Shown in pieces: positions 5,311 through 10,913 of a stretch of DNA of 10,913 nucleotides. The notes below the pieces were generated by a model. That model was given only the letters and a program-made list of their open reading frames with translations. It did no database searches and had not been told where the DNA came from. The stretch's first letter is position 1; each line of letters starts with the position of its first letter. Source of the stretch: CAHJXF01 sp038240015 (GTDB lineage: Bacteria; Pseudomonadota; Gammaproteobacteria; Burkholderiales; Burkholderiaceae_D); NCBI GenBank assembly GCA_038240015.1, contig JBBSEF010000093.1, positions 1-10,913 of the forward strand. Direction: 5' to 3'. Both the position numbers and the translations under genes were made by a program.

Positions 5311-7236
5311 TCAATGCTCGAGCTGCAACCCCGCAAGCCGCGCGAACAGGCCGCCGTGGGCCATCAACTGCGCATGGTTTCCCACCTCGACGATGCGGCC
5401 GTGGTCCAGCACCACGATGCGGTCGGCCTTCTGCACGGTGGACAGGCGGTGCGCGATCACGAGCGTGGTGCGCCCGACCATCGCGGCTTCGAGCGCACGC
5501 CGGACGGCCGCTTCGCTCTCGGTGTCGAGCGCGCTGGTCGCTTCGTCGAGCAGCAGCACCGGCGGGTTGCGAAGAATCGCGCGCGCGATCGCGATGCGCT
5601 GGCGTTGCCCGCCCGAAAGGCGCACGCCGCGCTCGCCGAGGAAGGTCGAATAACCTTCCGGCAATCGCTCGATGAAGTCATGCGCCTGTGCCGCTCGTGC
5701 CGCCGCGAATATTTCGTCATCGCTCGCGTCGGGTCGACCGTAGCGGATGTTCTCGCGCGCATCGGCCGAGAAAATCACCGTGTCCTGCGGCACGATGCCC
5801 AGCGCGTTGCGCAGGTCGTCGAGCGCGAGCTTGTCGATCGCCACGCCGTCGAGCCGGATGCCGCCGGACTGCGGCGCATAGAAGCGCATCAACAGTTGAA
5901 AGACCGTGGTCTTGCCCGCGCCCGAAGGTCCGACCAGCGCAATGGTTTCTCCGGGCGCGATATCGAGCGTGAAATCGTCGAGCGCGAACGTGTCGGGTCG
6001 CGACGGATACGAGAAACGCACGCGATCGAACTGCACCGCGATACCGACTTGCCCGCGTTGCTCGTGGGCGGTGCGCTGCGCGCGCCCCCATCCATACCCT
6101 CCCTCAGAGAGGGAGGGCAACGGCGTATCGGGTGATGCCGGAGAAGTGATGAAGCTCTTCGCGTCGAGCAGTTCCATCAAGCGCTCGGTCGCGCCGGCCG
6201 CGCGCAAGACGTCGCCCCAGGTTTCGGTCAGCCCGCCGATCGCTCCGGCGGTGATGACCGCATAGAGCACGAAGGCCGCGAGCAGGCCCGGCGACATCGT
6301 GCCGGCCATCACGGCGTTCGCGCCCAGCCACAACACGAACACGATCGCGCCGAACACCAGCGTGATCACGAGCGCGGTCAGGCCCGCGCGCGTGCTGTTG
6401 CGTCTTACCGCAGTCACGAAGCTCGTCTCGACGCTGCGATGAAAGCGCGCGGCCTCGGCCGACTCCTGTGTGAACGCCTGCACGGTCGGCATCGCATTGA
6501 GGATTTCGCCGGCAAGGCCGGATGAGTCCGCGATTCGATCCTGGCTATCGCGCGACAGCGACCGCACGCGCCGTCCCATGATCACGATCGGCACGATCAC
6601 GAGCAGCAACAAGCCCAGCGTGATCGCGAACAACTTGAGGCTCGTGAACGCCAGCATCGCCATGCCGCCGACGAACAGGAACGCGTTGCGCAGGCCCATC
6701 GACATGCTGCTGCCGACCACGGTCTGGATCAGCGTGGTGTCGGTGGTCAGGCGCGACAGCACCTCGCCATTGCGCGTGGTTTCGAAGAACTCGGGCGACT
6801 GATCGAGCATGCGCGTGTACACCGCGGTTCGCACATCGGCCACGACCCGCTCGCCGAGCCAGCTCACGAGGTAGAAGCGCGCGGCGGTCGACAGAGCGAG
6901 CACGCAAGCGACTGCGAACAGGCCGAAGAAATACAGGTTGACGTTCGAGGTCGACACTTGAATGCGCGCCGCTTCATCGAGCGCGCTCGCCGCATGCGAC
7001 GCCGCCGACAAGGGCGTCGCAGCAAGGCCGCTGACGCCCGCGGGAGCCGCGGCGACCGTCGCCGAAAACCCGTGATCGATCAGTTGCCGAAACGCGAGCG
7101 GCACGACCAGCGTCGATGCGGCGGCGATGCACAGGAACAGGAACGCGAGAGCGAGCCGCGCGCGATAGGGCGCGAGGAAGGGGGCGAGACGTCGCAGCGT
7201 GGCGAGCGAAGAGGGGCTGGAGGTGGAATCGGGCAT
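5311..7236 (-). CDS. ABC exporter half-transporter (MsbA/multidrug type)
   Basis: This 641-aa protein carries one membrane domain and one ATPase domain, and is expected to work as an inner-membrane homodimer exporting lipids or hydrophobic compounds. About six spans occupy residues 20-340; a longer than usual loop with an Ala/Ser/Thr-rich stretch lies after span 1. The nucleotide domain has Walker A GPSGAGKT (436-443), Q-loop VPQDTVIF, signature LSGGQRQRIAIARAI (about residue 540), Walker B VLLLDEATSALD (about 560-572) and the switch histidine in VIAHRLST (about 593). The start ATG is at 7234-7236; a 23-residue longer frame is unlikely because the usual cytosolic start is MPDSTSSPSS. The linker between domains (around 365-400) holds a palindromic repeat. 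Substrate unknown; the gene is not next to lipid A genes here, so I do not call it msbA. Confidence 0.93.
   Translation of the reverse strand: MPDSTSSPSSLATLRRLAPFLAPYRARLALAFLFLCIAAASTLVVPLAFRQLIDHGFSATVAAAPAGVSGLAATPLSAASHAASALDEAARIQVSTSNVNLYFFGLFAVACVLALSTAARFYLVSWLGERVVADVRTAVYTRMLDQSPEFFETTRNGEVLSRLTTDTTLIQTVVGSSMSMGLRNAFLFVGGMAMLAFTSLKLFAITLGLLLLVIVPIVIMGRRVRSLSRDSQDRIADSSGLAGEILNAMPTVQAFTQESAEAARFHRSVETSFVTAVRRNSTRAGLTALVITLVFGAIVFVLWLGANAVMAGTMSPGLLAAFVLYAVITAGAIGGLTETWGDVLRAAGATERLMELLDAKSFITSPASPDTPLPSLSEGGYGWGRAQRTAHEQRGQVGIAVQFDRVRFSYPSRPDTFALDDFTLDIAPGETIALVGPSGAGKTTVFQLLMRFYAPQSGGIRLDGVAIDKLALDDLRNALGIVPQDTVIFSADARENIRYGRPDASDDEIFAAARAAQAHDFIERLPEGYSTFLGERGVRLSGGQRQRIAIARAILRNPPVLLLDEATSALDTESEAAVRRALEAAMVGRTTLVIAHRLSTVQKADRIVVLDHGRIVEVGNHAQLMAHGGLFARLAGLQLEH
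6097..6117. repeat. Perfect palindrome inside the ABC transporter linker
   Basis: Nine-base arms CCCTCCCTC (6097-6105) and GAGGGAGGG (6109-6117) flank a three-base loop AGA. The repeat is exactly in codon register and encodes PSLSEGG at residues 374-380 of the ABC protein, followed by YGWGRA. It lies in the variable linker between the membrane and ATPase domains. It resembles the GC-rich mobile palindromes that pepper some proteobacterial genomes, here tolerated in frame. Confidence 0.75.
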
Positions 7237-7262
7237 GACGATTTTGATCCGGCTTCTATAAT
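7235..7262 (+). promoter_or_regulatory. Sigma-70 promoter candidate for the 45-aa small ORF
   Basis: A perfect TATAAT (7257-7262) lies 16 bases after ATGACG (7235-7240), which matches four of six positions of TTGACA. Transcription would begin near 7269, about 17 bases before the ATG of the small ORF at 7286. The -35 element overlaps the first codon of the divergent ABC gene. Confidence 0.4.
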
Positions 7263-7286
7263 GATTGCGCAGCGGGCATCTTCGAA
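7258..7286 (-). promoter_or_regulatory. Possible leftward promoter for the ABC exporter
   Basis: On the minus strand TTCGAA (7281-7286) is followed after 17 bases by CATTAT (7258-7263), a four-of-six -10. The -10 shares bases with the TATAAT of the rightward promoter candidate, so the two would compete. The -35 match is poor (three of six). Confidence 0.25.
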
Positions 7287-7423
7287 TGGCGTCGTCGACG
7301 AACAACGTTCAAATCAAGAGGAGGGCTTTCACCACCACCCGCAAAAGTGACGCGTCGATCGCGCGCATCGCCAGCCGTTGGGCGAAGCCGGCGCCGCGTC
7401 GATCCGCGCCGCACGCGGCGTGA
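7286..7423 (+). CDS. Very basic 45-aa small protein, unknown
   Basis: An ATG at 7286 opens 45 codons plus TGA (7421-7423), filling the gap between the ABC gene and nikR on the opposite strand. The peptide has ten Arg/Lys and a single Asp. It begins MASSTNNVQIKRRAF, has a middle TTTRKSDASIARIASRWAKP and ends in a Pro/Arg/Ala tail, so it could bind nucleic acid or a membrane. Third positions are mostly G or C, as in the real genes here. It has a promoter candidate with a perfect -10, but only a weak ribosome site (GCGGGC) ahead of the ATG. Tandem rare AGG-AGG codons (7319-7324) mimic a Shine-Dalgarno inside the frame. I do not recognise a family. A chance ORF is the alternative. Confidence 0.45.
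   Translation: MASSTNNVQIKRRAFTTTRKSDASIARIASRWAKPAPRRSAPHAA
7392..7420. terminator. Inverted repeat between the convergent small ORF and nikR
   Basis: Arms CGCCGCGT (7392-7399) and ACGCGGCG (7413-7420) are perfectly complementary with a 13-base loop. They end 6 bases past the nikR stop and lie at the 3' end of the small ORF, where a shared bidirectional transcription end would be expected. No T-run follows on either strand, so an intrinsic terminator is not certain. Confidence 0.3.
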
Positions 7424-7426
7424 ACC

Positions 7427-7882
7427 TCAAGTCGTGGGATGAAAGTGGGAATGCCGATGCGAATGCGTGCCGGCATGTCCCGACTCGACCGGAATCAGAT
7501 TGAGCTGTCCGTGGCGAACGCCGCGTTCGCTGATGACCGATTCGGCGAACTGTTTCACGGTCTTGGTGGGTCCGCGCAGGATCACCGATTCGATGCAGTC
7601 GTCGTGGTCCAGATGAACGTGCATGGTCGAGTGGCTCAGATCGTGGTGGCCGTGACTCTTGCTCGCCAATCGACGTGCGAGCTGTCTCTCGTTGTGGTCG
7701 TACACATAGCTCAAGTTGGCGATGCAGTTGGGCGCATGGTTCGTCTTGATGCGCTGCTCTTCGAGTTCTCGTCGAACCAGATCGCGAAACGCTTCCGAGC
7801 GATTCTGATAGCCGCGCAGATGGACGAGCTCTTCGAATTGCTGCGCCAGGTCGTCATCGACCGAGATGGTGATTCGTTGCAT
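7427..7882 (-). CDS. nikR: Nickel-responsive ribbon-helix-helix regulator NikR
   Basis: NikR is a tetrameric repressor that binds nickel and shuts off nickel transport genes. The start is ATG at 7880-7882, with GGAGGC directly upstream (7886-7891); it gives 151 aa against 133 in E. coli. Residues 1-45 form the ribbon-helix-helix (MQRITISVDDDLAQQF). The ACT-like metal domain follows. The four nickel ligands align as His77, His88, His90 and Cys96 (HHDLSHSTMHVHLDHDDC). GVRHGQLNLIP closes the core. The extra C-terminus is a histidine tail (HSHRHSHFHPTT) that could bind more metal. It lies 123 bases after the NicO-type gene on the same strand, the last gene of the nickel cluster. No GTATGA-type operator was found within the window; the cluster's main promoter lies to the right, outside. 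Confidence 0.96.
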   Translation of the reverse strand: MQRITISVDDDLAQQFEELVHLRGYQNRSEAFRDLVRRELEEQRIKTNHAPNCIANLSYVYDHNERQLARRLASKSHGHHDLSHSTMHVHLDHDDCIESVILRGPTKTVKQFAESVISERGVRHGQLNLIPVESGHAGTHSHRHSHFHPTT

Positions 7883-8005
7883 TGCGCCTCCGTGTCGTTT
7901 ACGAGTCCGCAACCGCCTTGAGGACGAAGGCAGTAGCATGTCGACCGGACGCCATTATGTGCCGGGAAGACCTCACGCCGCGCGCTTGCGCCCGGACTCG
8001 TTCGG

Positions 8006-9865
8006 CTATGACAAGCCCGCCACGATGGCGCCGCTTCCCATGATCGCGCCGTAGCAGATCACCAGTCCGACCACCGTGATCAGCGCGGCGCTGACGACAG
8101 GCAACAACCGCGCCCAACGGCCGTTGCCGTCGAGGCGAGGAAAAAGTTTGCGCGCGTAGAGAAACGCCAGGCCCACGAGCGTGAGGGTCACCGCGAGTCC
8201 GACGCTGAACGCAACCACCAGAAGCAACCCGTAGGCGGTCTTGTTCAATGCCACCGCCGCGAGCAGCAAGACCATTGCCGAGGGGCAGGGGATCAATCCG
8301 CCCGAGACGCCGAGCGCAACCAGACTGCGCCAGGTGATGCGCTCTCCCGGCTCGACCGGAGGCAGATGGGAATGGACGCTGCCGCCATGCGAATGAACCA
8401 GCGCGTCTTCATGGCGATGAGCGTGAGCTTTCTTTCCCGAGATCATCGACGGCTTCGATGCGGCCAGGCGAAACATCTGCGTGGCGCCGGTCGCGGGACT
8501 GGTCAGCGCCACGACGCCGAGGCCTGCGCCGTGCGCATGCGCATGGCCGTGGTTCGCGACGTGGCGATGATCGTGTCCGTGTCCGTGCGCATGATCGTGC
8601 TCGTGTGCATGGGCGTGATCGTGCGCATGATCATGCGTGTGAACAGGGTCATCCCCATGTCTATGACCGGATGCGCGCAGACGCTGAACGAGCAGCGTTG
8701 ATCCGATCCCCACGACCAGCAGGCCGGAGATCAGACTCAAGACCGGAAACAGGCGTTCGGGAACGATGAATTGCGCCGCGAACAAGGTCGCGAAGCCCAG
8801 CAGGAATACGCCCAACGTGTGCGTGATCGTCACGATCAATCCGAGAAACACCGCGTGTCGCGGCGTGCCGCGCGAACCGATCAGATACGCGCCGACCACC
8901 GTCTTTCCGTGGCCCGGTGAAAACGCATGCAGCGCGCCGAGCACCAGCGCGCCGAACAATGCGAGCATCAGGATGTGCAGGGGCACGCTCGGCGCCGAAA
9001 TCACATCGAGCAGACGTTTGGTCTGTGTCGACAACCAGTTCGCCTCGAAGCCTTGAGTCGACGCGTTCGCAGCGTCGCGATTCGGTTGCGATGTCCGTGC
9101 TGTCGGGCCCGATACGGCAGCGTCGTTTGAAACCACGCGAGCCTCGACGTCGGGACGCAGTTGCGGTGGCTTCGCGCCCGCAGGCAGGGCGCCACGAACA
9201 AATGAAAGTTGCACCGCACGCTCGTCGAGCGGCCCGCTCGCAGGAAGCGTTTTAGGGTTGGCAGTGAGCGCGTCGGTCAGCGAGTCGCCATACGCATTCG
9301 TGTCGAACAAGGCGATGCCGCCAGCGCTCTTCACGTCGATCTCGTGCCATCCGATGCGGCCCGCATAGTTGTCGTTGCTGAAGGTCAGCTTGTGGCTTGC
9401 GTCCGAAACAGGCATAGCAAGATCGGCCACGAAGTCCGCGTCTAGCCGCAAGGAAAAGCCCGCTTGCTCGCTCGGCAGGCTGCTGGTCCAGCGCTGCGCG
9501 CGCAATGCGAGGGGCGCGCCGTCGACGCTTGCTTTCAAATGGCTTGCGAACTCGGGTGCGAGGCGCTCGACGTAGGCATTGCGCTCGTCCTCGGTCGTCA
9601 CGCCATCGCCGTTGGCGTCGGCAACGTGCAGCTCGCGCAACGCGGGCAACTGGCCGAACACCACGACGTAGTGAACCTTGAGCTGAGCGCTCTCACGATC
9701 GCGCTCATGACCAAGTTCAACCCGCAGACCGCAATACTGGTTGATCGTGAAATTGCCGAGCAGGCTCGCCACCGTATCGGCGTGCGCCGTCGCGATCGAT
9801 CCTGCGACCAGCAGCATCGTCGACAACGGCATGCCCAGCGCGCGCAGCCGCTTGATTGTTCTCAT
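8006..9865 (-). CDS. NicO/RcnA-type nickel-cobalt transporter with periplasmic EF-hand domain
   Basis: The product is 619 aa, and the start ATG at 9863-9865 was chosen because a signal peptide follows (cleavage after about residue 29, AHA). Residues 30 to about 290 form a periplasmic domain with a canonical EF-hand loop at 83-94 (DANGDGVTTEDE), which should bind calcium or another divalent ion. The NicO membrane domain follows in two blocks: spans from about 294 with HAFSPGHGK (313-321), and a second block from about 514 with GGLIPCPSA (522-530). The loop between them is cytosolic or periplasmic and holds 20 His in 401-446, plus a second group of 7 His at 481-500. NicO members include efflux (RcnA) and uptake systems, and the direction cannot be read here. 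It starts 28 bases after the NiCoT gene, so the two are probably co-transcribed. The ribosome site is weak. Confidence 0.9.
   Translation of the reverse strand: MRTIKRLRALGMPLSTMLLVAGSIATAHADTVASLLGNFTINQYCGLRVELGHERDRESAQLKVHYVVVFGQLPALRELHVADANGDGVTTEDERNAYVERLAPEFASHLKASVDGAPLALRAQRWTSSLPSEQAGFSLRLDADFVADLAMPVSDASHKLTFSNDNYAGRIGWHEIDVKSAGGIALFDTNAYGDSLTDALTANPKTLPASGPLDERAVQLSFVRGALPAGAKPPQLRPDVEARVVSNDAAVSGPTARTSQPNRDAANASTQGFEANWLSTQTKRLLDVISAPSVPLHILMLALFGALVLGALHAFSPGHGKTVVGAYLIGSRGTPRHAVFLGLIVTITHTLGVFLLGFATLFAAQFIVPERLFPVLSLISGLLVVGIGSTLLVQRLRASGHRHGDDPVHTHDHAHDHAHAHEHDHAHGHGHDHRHVANHGHAHAHGAGLGVVALTSPATGATQMFRLAASKPSMISGKKAHAHRHEDALVHSHGGSVHSHLPPVEPGERITWRSLVALGVSGGLIPCPSAMVLLLAAVALNKTAYGLLLVVAFSVGLAVTLTLVGLAFLYARKLFPRLDGNGRWARLLPVVSAALITVVGLVICYGAIMGSGAIVAGLS
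8528..8665. repeat. Histidine-codon low-complexity tract
   Basis: Alternating His-Xaa codons (His-Asp, His-Ala, His-Gly) of the NicO-type gene make a degenerate six-base periodic tract on the DNA, about residues 401-446. It is prone to slippage and to spurious open frames on the opposite strand. The encoded loop is a metal-binding reservoir, typical of nickel and zinc carriers. Confidence 0.8.
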
Positions 9866-9893
9866 GGTGGGTTGGCCGGCAGCGCGAAGCTGC

Positions 9894-10913
9894 CTAATGC
9901 AAGTGTCGATGCGTATGCGAGCTGCCGTCGTGTTCGTGCGCGTGCGAATGGACATGCGCCGAGCCGCCTTCGAAATGACCGCCATAGCGCTGCTGGATGC
10001 GGCCGAATTTCCAGAAGGCTACCGAGACGCCCCAGGCCATCAGGAACAGGCCGACGACGACGTATCCGAGGACCCCGAAATCCAGCTCTCCGATGAAATC
10101 GAAAAACGAACCCTTGAGGTCGAGCATGGTGCGAAACACTTGCAGCAGTTCGATGGTGCCGATCAGCAAAGCGACCGCGATCGACAAGCCGGTGGTGGTG
10201 ATGTTGTAGAAAATCTTGCGCAGCGGATTGATGAAGGCCCAGTTGTAGGCCTTCGACATCAACACGCCATCGGTCGTGTCCATCACCGACATGCCGGCCG
10301 CGAACAGGATAGGCAACGAGAGCACCGCCGCGATCGGCATGTCGCCCGCGGAGGCGCCCGCGGTCATCGCCAACAATCCGATTTCCGAAGCCGTGTCGAA
10401 GCCCAGCCCGAACAACAAGCCCAGTGGGTACATCTGCCAACTGTGGTTGATGATCTTCTGCAGGCGTCCGCCGAAGAGGCGATTGATCAGGCCGCGCTCG
10501 GCCAGCAACTGCTCGAGATGGCTGTGACTGTGCTTGCCGGTCTTGGCCTGCTTCCATACTTTAAGAATGTCGAGCAGCACCAGCAAATTCAGGATGCCGA
10601 TGATCCACAGGAACGTGCCCGACACGCCCGCGCCGATCACGCCGCCGATATTCTTCAGTTCGGGCAACTCGTTCTTGACCGCCGTTGCCGCGAACGTGAT
10701 CACGACCGCCAGCACGAACACGATGGTGGAATGCCCGAGCGAAAAGAAGAACCCGATGCCCAGCGGCTTCTTTCCCTTTTGCAGAAGATAACGGACCGTG
10801 TCGTCGATGGCGGCGATATGGTCCGCATCGAACGCGTGCCGAAGGCCGAACATGTAGGCTGCGAGGCCCAGGCCGACCAACGCGGGATAGCGCTCGGCGT
10901 AAAAAAGAAAGGC
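9894..10913 (-). CDS. NiCoT-family (HoxN/NixA-type) nickel/cobalt permease, partial at its N-terminus
   Basis: The final 339 codons plus stop are present; the frame is open to the right edge (AFLFYAERYPALVG), so the true start lies outside. This is a high-affinity single-protein nickel or cobalt uptake permease with about eight spans. The signature HX4DH motif RHAFDADH is present (visible residues 25-32). So are FSLGHSTIV, LGFDTASEI and GMSVMDTTDGVLM, the other conserved NiCoT motifs. A histidine-rich central loop (KHSHSHLEQ) and a histidine C-terminus (HVHSHAHEHDGSSHTHRHLH) are additional metal-binding segments. It is first in the visible nickel cluster, ahead of the NicO-type gene and nikR. 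Nickel rather than cobalt is favoured by the nearby nikR, but the metal cannot be fixed from the sequence. Confidence 0.95.
   Translation of the reverse strand, partial: AFLFYAERYPALVGLGLAAYMFGLRHAFDADHIAAIDDTVRYLLQKGKKPLGIGFFFSLGHSTIVFVLAVVITFAATAVKNELPELKNIGGVIGAGVSGTFLWIIGILNLLVLLDILKVWKQAKTGKHSHSHLEQLLAERGLINRLFGGRLQKIINHSWQMYPLGLLFGLGFDTASEIGLLAMTAGASAGDMPIAAVLSLPILFAAGMSVMDTTDGVLMSKAYNWAFINPLRKIFYNITTTGLSIAVALLIGTIELLQVFRTMLDLKGSFFDFIGELDFGVLGYVVVGLFLMAWGVSVAFWKFGRIQQRYGGHFEGGSAHVHSHAHEHDGSSHTHRHLH

Noticed and set aside
5314..6135. 273-codon plus-strand frame opposite the ABC ATPase domain
   Set aside because: It runs exactly antisense to Walker A, signature and Walker B motifs; composition is that of a shadow.
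7319..7324. AGGAGG as a ribosome-binding site for a gene starting near 7331
   Set aside because: No ATG, GTG or TTG follows at a suitable distance; the bases are better read as two Arg codons inside the 45-aa ORF.
7883..8005. Promoter, NikR operator or small ORF between the NicO-type gene and nikR
   Set aside because: A CATAAT -10-like hexamer (7954-7959, minus strand) has no -35 at a usable distance, no GTATGA/TCATAC pair is present, and the 17-25 codon frames have no support.
8366..8701. Plus-strand frame with Met/Val/Arg repeats, looking like a membrane protein
   Set aside because: It is the complement of the His-codon tract of the NicO-type gene; the hydrophobicity is an artefact of CAT/CAC read backwards.

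Overview
The window reads as chromosomal DNA of a high-GC betaproteobacterium. Burkholderiaceae (Paraburkholderia/Caballeronia-like) is the best guess. The reasons are the strong G/C preference at third codon positions, the FolA and ThyA sequences, a DUF4337 protein, a NikR with a histidine tail, and short GC-rich palindromic repeats of the REP type. I saw no rRNA, tRNA, CRISPR array, transposase or phage gene. Most genes lie on the minus strand. The exceptions are a diguanylate cyclase with a small partner ORF and one 45-codon small ORF.

Layout from left to right: (1) 1-900 minus, a secreted SGNH/GDSL hydrolase cut by the window edge, with a possible 35-aa membrane miniprotein upstream (935-1042). 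(2) 1068-1646 minus, a DUF4337 membrane protein. (3) 1697-2197 minus, dihydrofolate reductase (folA) with a TTG start. (4) 2286-3050 minus, a Crp/Fnr-type regulator. A 30-codon ORF (2194-2286) overlaps the regulator's stop and the folA start, so the three could be translationally chained. (5) 3051-3273, a divergent control region with a good -24/-12 (sigma-54-like) motif pointing right. (6) 3274-3621 and 3618-4397 plus, an unknown 115-aa protein and a GGDEF diguanylate cyclase, joined by an ATGA overlap. (7) 4355-5179 minus, thymidylate synthase (thyA) with a GTG start and a REP-like hairpin over its ribosome-binding region. Its 3' end overlaps the end of the GGDEF gene. (8) 5311-7236 minus, an MsbA-like half-size ABC exporter with a perfect palindrome inside its linker. 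(9) 7286-7423 plus, a very basic 45-aa small ORF with its own promoter candidate. (10) 7427-7882 minus nikR, 8006-9865 minus a NicO/RcnA-type transporter with an EF-hand periplasmic domain, and 9894-10913 minus a NiCoT (HoxN/NixA-type) permease cut by the right edge.

The clearest functional unit is the nickel module at the right. In transcription order it has a NiCoT permease, then a NicO-type transporter with histidine-rich loops, then the nickel-responsive repressor NikR. Two unrelated transporter families are placed under a likely common metal control. The second theme is folate/dTMP metabolism: thyA and folA flank a regulator/c-di-GMP segment (Crp-like protein, unknown ORF, GGDEF protein) that separates them.

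The observations most worth checking are the two palindromic repeats, the unlisted small ORFs, the sigma-54-like promoter before the GGDEF pair, and the architecture of the tandem nickel transporters. All functional statements come from reading motifs by eye. No database search was run.
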